Shown one piece after another: positions 38,062 through 47,743 of a stretch of DNA of 64,000 nt. The notes under the pieces are model-generated. The model did no database searches and was not told the origin of the DNA. It saw only the letters and a program-made list of their open reading frames with translations. The stretch is taken from positions 71,980 through 135,979 of the forward strand of contig CABJFQ010000006.1 in the NCBI GenBank assembly GCA_902364975.1, given 5' to 3'. Source of the stretch: Coriobacteriaceae bacterium. Its GTDB lineage: Bacteria > Actinomycetota > Coriobacteriia > Coriobacteriales > Coriobacteriaceae. The translations under genes and the position numbers were made by a program. Within the stretch, counting starts at the first letter, position 1. Each line of letters begins with the position of its first letter.

Positions 38062-39572
38062 TGGCTGCACGCTTTGGTGACATGCTGCTTGAGCAGCGTC
38101 GCCGAATGGGCCTTTCCATTCAGCAGGTCGCCAACACCATCAAAATCAGGCCGCAGATCATCGAGTTTTTCGAGACCGGTAACTTTGCTTCGATGCCGCC
38201 GCGCGGCTATGCGCAGGGCATGATTTCGAGCTATGCTCGCTTTTTGGGCCTCAATCCGCGCGAGGTCGTCAATGCCTACTTTGACGACCTGATGGCTTAC
38301 GAACGCGAGACGTCGCAGCAGGGCGGTCGTTTTCAGGACGCCGCCGGCTACGTTAATTCGCGTTCCTCGGTCGATAACGGGCGCTTCCTGATGGTTCAGG
38401 GCGGTCGTTCGACCCGCTATGGACAGCGTCCTCAGCAGGCCGGTTATATTACCGAGACGGGTTCGGGCGAGGAGATTCGCTCACAGCGTGACCGGTTCCG
38501 CAGCACGCCGATGCCCGAGGACCGTGCACTTCCCGCTGCCCGCGGCGTGGCGCGTGACCCTCGTGCCGGCTACGGCGACGGCGGCTATTCCGATCGCGGT
38601 TACCGTGGTGCCTCTACGGGACGTTCTCGCGGAGGCTATGCGGACGCCGATACCACGCAGGTGACGCCGCGTCTTCGCTCTCAATCACAGCCGTATGGCC
38701 AGCGCTCTTCGGCTCCGCGTTCGGGCCAGCGTGGCTATCAAGGCCGCGGTGAACTTGCGCCCCGCTCGGGTCAGCGCAGCCTTCAGGGCCAGGGTGGCTA
38801 TCGCGGCCGTTCCGATAGCAATCGTGGTCGTATGCCTCAGGGAGGCGGCCGCAGCAGTTCCAATCGTGGACGCGGCGGATCACGTACTCCTCAAAACAAC
38901 GGGCTCGATCCGCGTATCGTCTACGCCGGCATCGGTGCCGTTGCGCTGCTGTTGATTGTGCTCATCGTGGTGCTTCTGCGCGGCTGCGCATCTTCGGCGC
39001 CCGAGACCACGCCCGAGACGCCCACTGCTACCAAGACAACGACTAAGAAGTCTTCCAAGAAGACCGAAACGGTCGACGAGGACGAAGACACCGATGAGGC
39101 GACGGATGAGTCGACTGATTCGGACGCCACCAAGACGACGGCCAAGAAGGAAGAGAACGAGGTCACGAAGGTCAAAGTCTCCGTTGCCAAGGGTAAGACC
39201 GCGTGGATTGAGGTCAAGGTCGACGGCAAGTCGGTCTATGGCGCCCAGGCGACTGGCCCCTTTGGGCAGGAGTACACGCCCGAGTCCTCGATCGAGATCA
39301 CCACATCCAAGCCTTCCGATGTCACCGTTACCAAGAACGGTGAAAAGGTCCGTTACGATACCAAGACCTCCGGCGTGGCGCGTGTGACGATCACCGTTCC
39401 CAAGAAGGAGACGACTGATTCCGAGAATGGTGAGAGTTCTGATGGTGCCGACGCCACCGATGGTAACGATACCACCGACGGTACCGATGCCCAGTCCGCG
39501 GATGGCGCCGATACCGCAACTGACGGTCAGACGCCCACCGATTCTACCGACTATTCGTACGATAGCTACTAA
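38061..39572 (+). CDS. RodZ-like HTH / transmembrane protein
   Basis: This 503-residue protein has an N-terminal RodZ-type HTH_25 domain (about 1-75, GDMLLEQRRRMGLSIQQVA), a long Arg/Gly/Gln/Ser-rich cytoplasmic region (about 100-280), one TM helix (about 287-309) and an extracellular part. That part has a low-complexity Thr/Lys/Asp linker, a DUF4115-like beta domain (about 370-455) and a Thr/Asp/Gly tail. RodZ links MreB filaments to wall synthesis; MreB is not in view. The RG/GG-rich segment is far longer than in model RodZ. It overlaps the ftsK stop. Confidence 0.8.
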   Translation: MAARFGDMLLEQRRRMGLSIQQVANTIKIRPQIIEFFETGNFASMPPRGYAQGMISSYARFLGLNPREVVNAYFDDLMAYERETSQQGGRFQDAAGYVNSRSSVDNGRFLMVQGGRSTRYGQRPQQAGYITETGSGEEIRSQRDRFRSTPMPEDRALPAARGVARDPRAGYGDGGYSDRGYRGASTGRSRGGYADADTTQVTPRLRSQSQPYGQRSSAPRSGQRGYQGRGELAPRSGQRSLQGQGGYRGRSDSNRGRMPQGGGRSSSNRGRGGSRTPQNNGLDPRIVYAGIGAVALLLIVLIVVLLRGCASSAPETTPETPTATKTTTKKSSKKTETVDEDEDTDEATDESTDSDATKTTAKKEENEVTKVKVSVAKGKTAWIEVKVDGKSVYGAQATGPFGQEYTPESSIEITTSKPSDVTVTKNGEKVRYDTKTSGVARVTITVPKKETTDSENGESSDGADATDGNDTTDGTDAQSADGADTATDGQTPTDSTDYSYDSY

Positions 39573-39598
39573 GCCGCTCGTACGCGAAAGGAAACATC

Positions 39599-40096
39599 AT
39601 GGCTAAAGATTCCAGCTTCGACGTCGTGTCCGAGGTCAACATGCAAGAGGTCGACAACGCCTTTCAGCAGACCACGCGCGAGATTTCCCAGCGCTATGAC
39701 CTTAAGGATTCCGGCGCTACGATCGAGCTTTCGAAGGGCGACAAGCTCTTTACGATTAACGCCCCGGCCGACTTTGTCTCCAAGCAGATTATCGACGTGC
39801 TGAGCTCCAAGCTCATCAAGCGCGGCATCGACCTCAAGGCTGTCTCGTGGGATGCTCCTCAGGCGGCATCGGGCGGCACCGTGCGCGTGTTCGGCCATAT
39901 CGTCGAGGGTATCGACCAGGCGACCGCCAAGAAGATCAACAAGGACATCAAGGACCAAAAACTCAAGGTCAAGGTGACCATCGAGGCCGACAAGCTGCGT
40001 GTTTCCTCTGCTTCGAAGGATGCGTTGCAGACCGTGATCCAGTTCCTGCGCGACCAGGACTACGGCCAGCCGCTACAGTTCACCAACTACCGCTAA
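39599..40096 (+). CDS. YajQ family nucleotide-binding protein
   Basis: This 165-residue protein matches the YajQ/UPF0234 family: SSFDVVSEVNMQEVDNA at the N-terminus and RDQDYGQPLQFTNYR at the C-terminus. Family members have two ferredoxin-like folds, and some bind cyclic di-GMP. The role in this organism is unknown. AAAGGAAACATC precedes the ATG. Confidence 0.92.
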   Translation: MAKDSSFDVVSEVNMQEVDNAFQQTTREISQRYDLKDSGATIELSKGDKLFTINAPADFVSKQIIDVLSSKLIKRGIDLKAVSWDAPQAASGGTVRVFGHIVEGIDQATAKKINKDIKDQKLKVKVTIEADKLRVSSASKDALQTVIQFLRDQDYGQPLQFTNYR

Positions 40097-40123
40097 TATC
40101 ATTCGAAAGGACCGCTCTCCAAC

Positions 40124-41473
40124 ATGGATACACCGTTGGGCTCCGTGCTCTACATCACCCTCGGGTGCGCTAAGAACGAGGTTGACACCGACCGCATGCG
40201 TTCTCTTTTGACCGCCGCAGGCTACGAGGAAGCATTCGACCCGCAGGATGCCGATATCGCCATCGTCAATACATGTTCGTTCCTCGCCTCCGCAACGTCC
40301 GAGAGCATCGAGACCACGCTCGAGCTCGCCAATGAGGTTCAGGACGGCGTTCGTTCTTGCCCCATCGTCATGTGCGGCTGTGTGCCGTCGCGCTATGGCG
40401 ACGACCTGCCCGACGAGCTGCCCGAGGTCGCTGCCTTTGTGAAGGCCGACGATGAGGACGGCATCGTGGCGGTCATCGATGGCGTACTGGGTGTCGAGCG
40501 TGAGATCGCGGCCTATATCCCTCAGGTCAAGCGTACCGTCGAGGGCGCCGTTGCTTACGTCAAGATTTCCGATGGCTGCAACCGCTTCTGCAGCTTCTGC
40601 ATGATCCCCTATATTCGCGGTCGCTATCATTCGCGCAATGCCGAGAGCATTATCTCCGAGGTACGCGACCTGGTTGCCGGCGGTGTGCGCGAGATCGTGC
40701 TGATCGGCCAGGACACGGGTATTTGGGGCACCGACTTTACTGACGAGGATGTCGCCGAGGGCTCGCCGCGCAATCTGGCGCAGCTGCTGCGTGCCGTCGC
40801 CGAGGCCGTGCGCCCGCACAACGTCTGGGTCCGCGTGCTCTATCTGCAGCCCGAGGGCATGACCGATGAGCTTATCGATACGATTCGCGATACGCCCGAG
40901 GTGCTGCCCTATATCGATATCCCCGTGCAGCACTGCGACGCGCGCATCCTCAAGGCTATGCGCCGTTCCGGTTCGCGCCAGGAGCTCGAGGACCTGTTCC
41001 GCGATCTGCGTGAGCGTATCCCCGGCATCGTGATCCGTTCCACGGCTATGGTCGGCTTCCCGACCGAGACCGACGACGAGTTCCGCGACCTTATCGATTT
41101 TATGGACACCGTCGGCTTTGACTACACGAGCGTCTTTGCCTACTCGCAGGAGGAGGGCAGCCTGGCCGCTAAGATGGAGGGTCAGGTCGACGAAGAGGTC
41201 AAGCTCGAGCGCGCCCAGGAGGCCATGGACCTGGCCGAGTCGCTCGGTTTTGCCGCCACCGCCGCACATGTGGGCGAGCGCGCCCAGGTGATCGTCGACG
41301 GTATCGAAGAAACCGAGGACGGCACCGAGCTGATCGGCCATGCCTGGTTCCAGGCGCCCGATTCCGATGGCGCGGTCCACTTGGACGCCAGTGAGGCGTC
41401 CGTGGGCGATATTCTGACTGTCGAGTTTACCGATAGCTTCTGCTATGAGCTTATCGGCCATGTTGTGGAGTAG
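40124..41473 (+). CDS. rimO: Ribosomal protein S12 methylthiotransferase
   Basis: This 449-residue radical SAM enzyme methylthiolates an Asp of S12. It has the UPF0004 Cys residues in TLGCAKNEVD, NTCSF and CGC, the SAM cluster Cys152, 156 and 159 in CNRFCSFCMIPYIRG, and a TRAM domain at the end. LGCAKNxVD is the RimO form of the first motif. The ATG follows GAAAGGACCGCT. pgsA follows closely, the usual neighbour. Confidence 0.95.
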   Translation: MDTPLGSVLYITLGCAKNEVDTDRMRSLLTAAGYEEAFDPQDADIAIVNTCSFLASATSESIETTLELANEVQDGVRSCPIVMCGCVPSRYGDDLPDELPEVAAFVKADDEDGIVAVIDGVLGVEREIAAYIPQVKRTVEGAVAYVKISDGCNRFCSFCMIPYIRGRYHSRNAESIISEVRDLVAGGVREIVLIGQDTGIWGTDFTDEDVAEGSPRNLAQLLRAVAEAVRPHNVWVRVLYLQPEGMTDELIDTIRDTPEVLPYIDIPVQHCDARILKAMRRSGSRQELEDLFRDLRERIPGIVIRSTAMVGFPTETDDEFRDLIDFMDTVGFDYTSVFAYSQEEGSLAAKMEGQVDEEVKLERAQEAMDLAESLGFAATAAHVGERAQVIVDGIEETEDGTELIGHAWFQAPDSDGAVHLDASEASVGDILTVEFTDSFCYELIGHVVE

Positions 41474-41482
41474 GAGAGCATC

Positions 41483-42121
41483 GTGGCAAACGAGAGCAAT
41501 AAGGAACTGACGAGTGTTTGGACGCCCGCCAACATCGTGACGTGCGTTCGCATCGTCTTTATCCCGGTGTTCATGATCGTGTCGGCGCTTTCTCACACGA
41601 GTGTTGCCGGTACGGATTGGAGCATCTTCGACGGCCCGCTCGCCGCCGCTGCCTTCATTCTGTATGTGATCCTGTCGTGCACCGATAAGGTCGACGGTTA
41701 TCTGGCGCGTTCGCGCAACGAGATCACCGACTTCGGTAAATTCTTGGACCCCATCGCCGATAAGCTGCTCGTGTTCTCGGCCCTGCTGCTGTTCTTGGAT
41801 TTTGGCGCGGTGACCGTGTGGTCCGTGTTCATTATCCTGTTCCGTGAGCTTCTGGTGAGCGCCCTTCGCATGGTCGCGAGTGCGGCTGGTGTGGTCGTTG
41901 CGGCCGATAAGCTCGGCAAGTACAAGACGGCGACCACGATGGTCTCCATCTGCGGTTACCTGTGCGTTTTTGCTATGGCCGGCTTGCACCTTGGCCCGGT
42001 GGCGCTGACGCTCGGCATCTACTCGGTGTCGCGCTTCCTGTATGCCGTTGCCGTTGTCTTGACCGTTATCTCGGGCGCCCAGTACTTCTGGAACTGCCGC
42101 AAGATCGTCTTTTCGGTCTAG
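41483..42121 (+). CDS. pgsA: CDP-diacylglycerol-glycerol-3-phosphate phosphatidyltransferase
   Basis: This 212-residue membrane enzyme makes phosphatidylglycerol-phosphate. The CDP-alcohol transferase motif is complete with D71, G72, A75, R76, G85, D89 and D93. Several TM helices surround it. A GTG start follows TAGGAGAGCATC. It is one of two CDP-alcohol transferases here, the other being at 62440. The synteny rimO-pgsA-cinA-recA is shared by many bacteria and supports the PgsA call. Confidence 0.92.
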   Translation: MANESNKELTSVWTPANIVTCVRIVFIPVFMIVSALSHTSVAGTDWSIFDGPLAAAAFILYVILSCTDKVDGYLARSRNEITDFGKFLDPIADKLLVFSALLLFLDFGAVTVWSVFIILFRELLVSALRMVASAAGVVVAADKLGKYKTATTMVSICGYLCVFAMAGLHLGPVALTLGIYSVSRFLYAVAVVLTVISGAQYFWNCRKIVFSV

Positions 42122-42127
42122 GTCCTG

Positions 42128-42664
42128 GTGGGTATGACGGACTCTTTTGAGCAGATTTCCGCACATAACGAGGAGCTGGCGCGCGATATCGTCGAGCGCG
42201 CGAGCGCTCGGGGTGTGACGGTTTCGACGGCTGAGTCGCTGACGGCGGGTATGATCGCCTCGACGATTGCGGATATCCCGGGCGCCTCGGCGGTGCTGCG
42301 TGGCGGTGCGGTGACCTACTGCGATGAGATTAAGCATCGCGTGCTGGGTGTTGAGCAGGAGACGCTCGACCGCTACACCGCGGTGTCGCATCAAACTGCG
42401 CGCGAGATGGCGTCGAGTTCGCTGGAACTGTACCAGAGCGATATTGCAGTGAGCGCAACGGGTTATGCCGGCCCCGGCGGTGGTACTGAGGACGATCCTG
42501 CTGGCACTTTCTATATTGGCTGGGCACATCGTTCCGCCGATGGGGGAGTGCCGGTCGTGGACTCTGTGCGCTGCCACTATGAGGGCGACCGTTCGTGTGT
42601 TCGTGCCCATGCGGTCACGGAGGCATTGGGTCGCATTGCCCTTGTGCTCAACTCTATGGAATAG
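42128..42664 (+). CDS. cinA: CinA C-terminal domain protein (nicotinamide-nucleotide amidase)
   Basis: This 178-residue protein contains only the CinA C-terminal amidase domain (TAESLTAGMIASTIADIPG, GYAGPGGG), which deamidates NMN to nicotinate mononucleotide. The N-terminal MoCF domain of full CinA is missing, as in PncC. GTG at 42128 is used; an ATG at 42134 is equally possible. It precedes recA, the classic competence-linked context. Confidence 0.88.
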   Translation: MGMTDSFEQISAHNEELARDIVERASARGVTVSTAESLTAGMIASTIADIPGASAVLRGGAVTYCDEIKHRVLGVEQETLDRYTAVSHQTAREMASSSLELYQSDIAVSATGYAGPGGGTEDDPAGTFYIGWAHRSADGGVPVVDSVRCHYEGDRSCVRAHAVTEALGRIALVLNSME

Positions 42665-42669
42665 ACGTG

Positions 42670-42698
42670 TTTTAAGGGGCCTCCGGGCCCCTTAATTG
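42670..42698 (+). terminator. Terminator after cinA
   Basis: TAAGGGGCC pairs with GGCCCCTTA around a four-base loop. The T-run is short, so it is moderately strong. Confidence 0.7.
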
Positions 42699-42814
42699 TG
42701 GAGATAGGGACCTCCGGCGAATTTTATCTTTGTGCAGGTAGTTGTCGTATTTTTCCTCGCCATGATTTTCTTGGTTCGCCTGCGGTCAAGCATTTGGTCA
42801 GTGTTTGGTCGGCG

Positions 42815-42840
42815 TTTGGTTGGGTTTTGGAAAGACCGCC
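42815..42840 (+). promoter_or_regulatory. TTTGG-rich motif upstream of recA, shared with comEA
   Basis: Starts TTTGGTTGGG and ends AAAGACCGCC. It matches the comEA upstream motif at 21 of 26 positions and ends 22 bases before the recA -35. Two further TTTGGTC units lie at 42793-42799 and 42804-42810. Confidence 0.45.
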
Positions 42841-42862
42841 TGCATATGATTGGCCTGAACGG

Positions 42863-42891
42863 TTGACCACGAACAGCCGTTCGTTTATTAT
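42863..42891 (+). promoter_or_regulatory. recA promoter with LexA box in the spacer
   Basis: TTGACC at 42863-42868 and TATTAT at 42886-42891 are 17 bases apart. The spacer holds the palindrome CGAACAGCCGTTCG at 42870-42883, a perfect GAAC-N4-GTTC LexA box. LexA bound there would block RNA polymerase directly. Confidence 0.88.
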
Positions 42892-42921
42892 CGATGCAGG
42901 TTGTTAAGAGGAGGGCTATTC

Positions 42922-44070
42922 ATGGCCAAGAATTCAGGTCCCGTACGTACCGTTCATGCTCGCACGACGGGTAAAGAGCGCGATGAGATGATCGCCACCA
43001 CCAAGGCCGAGATCGAGAAGAAATTCGGCCAGGGTTCCATCATGAGGTACGGCGACGGTGGTCCCGAGCTCGAGGTCGAGGCCATTCCCACGGGCGCCCT
43101 GGCCCTCGATGCCGCGCTGGGTATCGGCGGCGTGCCGCGCGGCCGTATCGTCGAGATTTACGGTCCTGAGTCCTCCGGTAAGACGACGCTTTCGCTCGAG
43201 ATCCTGGCCGAGGCCCAGGCAATGGGTGGCGTTGTGGCATTTATCGATGCCGAGCACGCGCTTGATCCCACGTATGCCGCGCGCATCGGCGTGGATATCG
43301 ACGAGGTGCTCATTTCCCAGCCCGATACGGGCGAGCAGGCGCTTGAGATTGTTGACATGCTCGTGCGTTCCGGCGCCATCGATGCCATCGTCGTCGACTC
43401 CGTCGCCGCGCTGACCCCGCGTGCCGAGATCGAGGGAGAAATCGGCGACACTACGGTCGGTCTTCAGGCTCGCCTGATGAGCCAGGCGCTCCGCAAGCTC
43501 GCCGGCTCGCTGTCTAAGTCCAACACGACGTGCATCTTCATTAACCAGCTGCGTGAGAAGATCGGCGTCATGTTCGGCAACCCCGAGACCACGACGGGCG
43601 GCCGCGCCCTTAAATTCTTCTCTTCGGTGCGTATCGACATTCGCCGTATCGATAGCATTAAGCTTAAGGACGAGGTTATCGGTAACCGCGTGCGCGCTAA
43701 GGTCGTTAAGAACAAGGTGGCAGCTCCGTTCCGTTCTGCTGAGTTCGACATTATGTACGGTACGGGCATCTCTAAGGAGGGCTCGATTCTGGACATGGCT
43801 GTCGAGTGCGGCATTTGCAAGAAGATGGGCTCCTGGTTTGCCTATGGCGAGGACAAGCTCGGCAACGGTCGCGAGGCCGCCAAGGCGTTCCTGCGCGAAC
43901 ACCCCGATTGCGCCGACGAGATTGAGCATAAGGTCCGTCTTGCCTGCGGGCTTGAGTTTGATGACGATGCTCCGTCCGAGGTAGAGCTGACCGATCAGCC
44001 TGCGCCTGAGGAGTTCGATGAGCTCTATGCCATTGACGGCTCCGCCATGCTCGATGATGACGACGAGTAG
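42922..44070 (+). CDS. recA: Recombinase RecA
   Basis: This 382-residue protein forms filaments on single-stranded DNA, drives strand exchange and triggers LexA self-cleavage. Walker A GPESSGKT is at 81-88; loops L1/L2 and [17 protein letters not shown] are intact. The C-terminal tail is long and acidic. The first 20 residues form an extended N-terminus ahead of the usual helix. AGAGGAGG precedes the ATG. It is followed by recX. Confidence 0.97.
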   Translation: MAKNSGPVRTVHARTTGKERDEMIATTKAEIEKKFGQGSIMRYGDGGPELEVEAIPTGALALDAALGIGGVPRGRIVEIYGPESSGKTTLSLEILAEAQAMGGVVAFIDAEHALDPTYAARIGVDIDEVLISQPDTGEQALEIVDMLVRSGAIDAIVVDSVAALTPRAEIEGEIGDTTVGLQARLMSQALRKLAGSLSKSNTTCIFINQLREKIGVMFGNPETTTGGRALKFFSSVRIDIRRIDSIKLKDEVIGNRVRAKVVKNKVAAPFRSAEFDIMYGTGISKEGSILDMAVECGICKKMGSWFAYGEDKLGNGREAAKAFLREHPDCADEIEHKVRLACGLEFDDDAPSEVELTDQPAPEEFDELYAIDGSAMLDDDDE

Positions 44071-44081
44071 CGGTTACGCTC

Positions 44082-44774
44082 ATGTCGTATACGGTGACCG
44101 AGGCCACGGTCGTCTTTCCCGATAAGAAGGCGGCCTCCTCGTTCTCGAGCGGGTATGCGTCTAAAAAGCCCTGCGCGCATATCGATTGTGAGCTTGAGGA
44201 CGGTTTTGAGCGGTCCATTTGGATTCCCGTGCGGGTCGCGCGCCTGTATGTCAAAAACCGCCCTGATCTTCCCTGTGATTGGGACAACTTTCGTGAGGCG
44301 GTGCAGTTCATCGAGCGTAAATGTGCACTTACCATGGTGACCGAGATGTTATCGCGCCGCGACCATGCGACGGGTGAGGTCCGTGACAAGCTGGCTAGCT
44401 ACGGCTTTCACCAGCCCTCGATCGATTTCGCCGTCGAGCGCGCCACCGAGTATCGCTTTTTAGACGAGAACCGCTTTTGCTCGTACTTTATCGAGGAACG
44501 CAAGCGGCGCGGTTGGGGACAGCGCAAAATCGAGACCGAGCTCAAGCGTCGTCATGTCGTGCTCGATGACATTCCCGGTTATCCCGAGGAATATTTTGCC
44601 GTCGAAGACGATTTGGCGCGTGCGTCAGCCCTACTTGCCAAGCGGCGTGTTCCAGAGACTCGCGGATTCGAAAAACTGGTTCGGTTTTTGATGGGCAAGG
44701 GCTTCTCGTATCACATTGCCGCCGATGCCGTTAAGGCACGCCTCGATGCCGAATGCGAGGAATGTGCGGTTTAG
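44082..44774 (+). CDS. recX: Regulatory protein RecX
   Basis: This 230-residue protein matches RecX in its three-helix repeats (ALTMVTEMLSRRDHATGEVRD split across helix 1, and RFLDENRFCSYFIEERKRRG). RecX modulates RecA filament growth. The N-terminal 90 residues form a beta-rich extension seen in Gram-positive members. It lies 11 bases after recA with a weak ribosome site, fitting lower expression than RecA. Confidence 0.9.
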   Translation: MSYTVTEATVVFPDKKAASSFSSGYASKKPCAHIDCELEDGFERSIWIPVRVARLYVKNRPDLPCDWDNFREAVQFIERKCALTMVTEMLSRRDHATGEVRDKLASYGFHQPSIDFAVERATEYRFLDENRFCSYFIEERKRRGWGQRKIETELKRRHVVLDDIPGYPEEYFAVEDDLARASALLAKRRVPETRGFEKLVRFLMGKGFSYHIAADAVKARLDAECEECAV

Positions 44775-44836
44775 GCATATGCGTTTTGTGGTCCTGCCGT
44801 TCACCGCGTTTTAGCCGCCGTGCTGGGGCTATTTAT

Positions 44837-44865
44837 TTGACAGTTGTTGCGGTTCAACGTACGAT
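44837..44865 (+). promoter_or_regulatory. Promoter of rny
   Basis: TTGACA and TACGAT are 17 bases apart, about 165 bases before the rny start. Confidence 0.7.
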
Positions 44866-44968
44866 AAACACTGTCATTTGCTTTGTGATATGTGCTCATC
44901 TGTGATGAGTTTGTTTATATGTTTATCTGTATCCGACCCGCATAAGCTGCGCCCATATTACTCAAATG

Positions 44969-45004
44969 TCGCGAGCCGTTCGTAAGGACGGTTCGCTTTG
45001 TTGT
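44969..45004 (+). promoter_or_regulatory. Hairpin with T-run in the rny leader
   Basis: GCGAGCCGT (44971-44979) pairs with ACGGTTCGC (44988-44996), followed by TTTGTTGT. It sits inside the transcribed leader, 30 bases before the rny start, and may attenuate transcription. Confidence 0.45.
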
Positions 45005-45031
45005 GTAACGAATCCATAAAAAGGAGTGAGC

Positions 45032-46582
45032 ATGCCTATCATCGCTGCGCTCGTTGGCATCGTTTTGGGTGCCATCGCCGCCATTGCCTACATGCGCACC
45101 GCCAAGCAGGGTAGTCTTCACGAGGCCGACGAAAAGATCCAGTCGGCACATGCACAGGCTGAGTCCCTGATCGACGATGCAAAGCGTCAGGCCGAGACCC
45201 TCAAAAAAGAGGCTCTGCTCGAGGCTAAAGAGGAGATCATCAAGAACAAGCAGGCCGCCGAGGCCGAGGACAAGCAGCGTAAGAGCGAGATTCGTACGCT
45301 CGAGAACCGCGTGATGCAGCGCGAGGAATCCCTCGATCGCCGCAACGACGCTCTCGACAAGCGCGAGCATCAGCTGTCCAGCCAGGCCGGTCAGGTCGAG
45401 AAGCGCTCCCGTGAGCTCGAGGAGCTCTGCGCAAAGCAGACCTCCGAGCTCGAGCGAATCGCCGACCTTACCCGCGAGGACGCCCACAAGGAGCTCCTCG
45501 ATAAGGTTCGCGGCGAGGTCACCCACGAGGCCGCCACGATCATTCGCGAGTCCGAGCAGCAGGTTCGCGCCGAGTGCCACAAGACCGCCCAGGAGATTCT
45601 GTCCTTGGCGATTCAGCGCTGTGCCGCCGACCACACTGCCGAGGTCACCGTTACCTCCGTGCACATTCCCTCTGATGACCTCAAGGGCCGTATCATCGGT
45701 CGCGAGGGTCGCAACATCCGGACCTTCGAGCAGGTTTCCGGCGTCAACCTCGTGATCGACGACACGCCCGAGACCGTCGTTCTTTCGAGCTTCGACCCGG
45801 TCCGTCGTGAGACCGCCCGTGTCGCCCTCGAGAACCTAATCGCCGACGGCCGCATTCATCCCGCCCGTATTGAGGAGATGTATCACAAGGCTGCCGACCT
45901 GGTTCAGCAGCGCGTGCGCGAGGCTGGCGAGCAGGCTGCCTTCGATACCGGCATTCACGACCTGCACCCCGAGATCGTCAAGACCCTTGGTGCCCTGCGC
46001 TACCGTACTTCGTTTGGTCAGAACGTGCTTCAGCACTCCCTCGAGGTCTCTGACCTGTGCGGCGTGATGGCTTCCGAGCTTGGCCTGGACGTTGTGACCG
46101 CTAAGCGCGCCGGCCTGCTGCACGACCTGGGCAAGGCAATCGACCACGACGTCGAGGGCCCGCATGCCGTCATCGGCGCCGAGCTTGCCCGTCGTTATGG
46201 CGAGAAGCCCGTTATCGTCCACGCTATCGAGGCTCACCATGCCGATGTCGACCCCAACACGGTGCTCGATGTCCTGGTACAGGCCGCCGATGCCGTCTCC
46301 GCCTCTCGCCCCGGTGCCCGTCGCGAGTCTGCCGAGAACTACATCAAGCGCCTTGAGAAGCTCGAGGAGATCGCCAACTCCCATGACGGCGTCGAGCGTA
46401 CCTATGCCATGCAGGCTGGTCGCGAGGTCCACGTCATGGTTCAGCCGGACAAGATCTCCGATGCCCAGTCCACGGTCCTGGCCCACGATATCGCCCATCA
46501 GATCGAGGAAGAGATGGAGTATCCCGGTCAGGTGCGCGTCGTCGTGATTCGCGAGAGCCGCGCTGTCGATATCGCTAAATAA
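45032..46582 (+). CDS. rny: Ribonuclease Y
   Basis: This 516-residue membrane-bound endoribonuclease starts mRNA decay. It has an N-terminal TM helix (about 3-21), a long coiled coil (about 28-190), a KH domain ([17 protein letters not shown]) and an HD domain with His364-Asp365 in [10 protein letters not shown]. The ATG at 45032 follows AAAGGAGTGAGC; an in-frame GTG six bases earlier is too close to that site. Downstream are a GHKL ATPase gene and spoVS. Confidence 0.96.
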   Translation: MPIIAALVGIVLGAIAAIAYMRTAKQGSLHEADEKIQSAHAQAESLIDDAKRQAETLKKEALLEAKEEIIKNKQAAEAEDKQRKSEIRTLENRVMQREESLDRRNDALDKREHQLSSQAGQVEKRSRELEELCAKQTSELERIADLTREDAHKELLDKVRGEVTHEAATIIRESEQQVRAECHKTAQEILSLAIQRCAADHTAEVTVTSVHIPSDDLKGRIIGREGRNIRTFEQVSGVNLVIDDTPETVVLSSFDPVRRETARVALENLIADGRIHPARIEEMYHKAADLVQQRVREAGEQAAFDTGIHDLHPEIVKTLGALRYRTSFGQNVLQHSLEVSDLCGVMASELGLDVVTAKRAGLLHDLGKAIDHDVEGPHAVIGAELARRYGEKPVIVHAIEAHHADVDPNTVLDVLVQAADAVSASRPGARRESAENYIKRLEKLEEIANSHDGVERTYAMQAGREVHVMVQPDKISDAQSTVLAHDIAHQIEEEMEYPGQVRVVVIRESRAVDIAK

Positions 46583-46583
46583 C

Positions 46584-47669
46584 ATGAGCGACGCGAACGA
46601 GCTCATCTCATTTATCGCGTCGATGTCGGGGGAGGGCAACCTTCGCGTCGAGGAGAACCTTGGCGAGGGGTATGTCCGCCTCCGAGTTTCGGAGGCCGAG
46701 CGGCGCCAGGCAAAGCACGACATTCAGCATGTCGAGGATATCGTCATCGAAATGCTCCGTAATGCTCGCGATGCCGGCGCCGACAAGGTCTATCTCGCCA
46801 CAACCAAGGAAGATGGCGTCCGCACGCTTGTCTTTCTGGATAACGGCTCGGGTGTTCCGCAGGATATGCAAGAGCGAATCTTCGATGCTCGCGTTACCTC
46901 AAAGCTCGAGAGCATGAAGATGGACCGTTGGGGCGTTCACGGTCGTGGCATGGCATTGTTTTCGATCAAGCAGAACACCGACGAGGCCCGTGTGGTCACG
47001 TCCGGCGTCGATCTTGGTTCAGCCTTTAAGGTGAGCGTTGCGGCCGACCGCCTCAGTGAGCGTGCCGATCAGTCCAGCTGGCCCCAGGCCGTCAAGGATG
47101 AGGACGGACGTTATGTCTGCGCTCGCGGCCCACATAATATTATTCGCGCTGCTTGTGAGTTTGCGCTCGAGGAGTTGCGTGGTTGCGATGTCTATCTTGG
47201 TTCTCCGTCTGAGATTGCCGCGACCCTTTATGCTCAAGCGTCAAGTCGGCTCGATACGTCTCGTCTCCTGTTCATTGATGACGAGAGCGAGCTTCCGGTT
47301 GTCGATCGTTTAGGCCTTGCTTCTGATGCCGAGGACTTTATCCGTATTTGTTCGGGTTTGGGTCTTGAGATGTCCGAGCGCACGGCCCATCGCATTTTGG
47401 CAGGGCAGATTAAGCCCGTTCGCGGTGTGACCGCGCGTCTGCTGCGCGAGCGTGATTCGTCCTCGCATGCGCCGGCTCCTGTCGATCTCGCGAAGGATCG
47501 TCGCGGGCTACGTATTGCCAAGGATGACATGGCACAGTTTTCGCGCGCTGTGGAACGCGACTTTAATGACCTTGCCGCCCGGTACTATCTCAACCTTTGC
47601 GGCGACCCAAAGATCCGTGTTTCGCGTGATCGAATCACCGTGACCTTTGATCTTGCCAAAGAGGAATAG
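46584..47669 (+). CDS. GHKL-fold ATPase of unknown function
   Basis: This 361-residue protein has a GHKL (Hsp90/MutL/histidine-kinase type) ATP site. The N-box is EMLRNARDAGAD at 56-67, the G1 box is DNGSGVP at 86-92, and G2 is GVHGRGMALFSI at 117-128. There is no His phosphoacceptor, receiver or TM segment, so it is not a sensor kinase. The C-terminal half (about 200-361) resembles nothing I recognise. It starts two bases after the rny stop, so it is almost certainly co-expressed with RNase Y. Confidence 0.7.
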   Translation: MSDANELISFIASMSGEGNLRVEENLGEGYVRLRVSEAERRQAKHDIQHVEDIVIEMLRNARDAGADKVYLATTKEDGVRTLVFLDNGSGVPQDMQERIFDARVTSKLESMKMDRWGVHGRGMALFSIKQNTDEARVVTSGVDLGSAFKVSVAADRLSERADQSSWPQAVKDEDGRYVCARGPHNIIRAACEFALEELRGCDVYLGSPSEIAATLYAQASSRLDTSRLLFIDDESELPVVDRLGLASDAEDFIRICSGLGLEMSERTAHRILAGQIKPVRGVTARLLRERDSSSHAPAPVDLAKDRRGLRIAKDDMAQFSRAVERDFNDLAARYYLNLCGDPKIRVSRDRITVTFDLAKEE

Positions 47670-47743
47670 TGCCTTTACCGAGTCCACTCGGTACGATACA
47701 GTTATTGCAGTTAAAACGTACTTTTAAATGCAGGAGTTTCTTC

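Noticed and set aside
40073..42610. Minus-strand 845-codon open frame across rimO, pgsA and cinA
   Set aside because: Antisense to three recognisable genes, His/Arg/Asp/Gly-rich with no known fold.
46584..47669. Two-component sensor kinase
   Set aside because: There is no phosphoacceptor His region, TM segment or adjacent response regulator; only the GHKL ATP site is shared.
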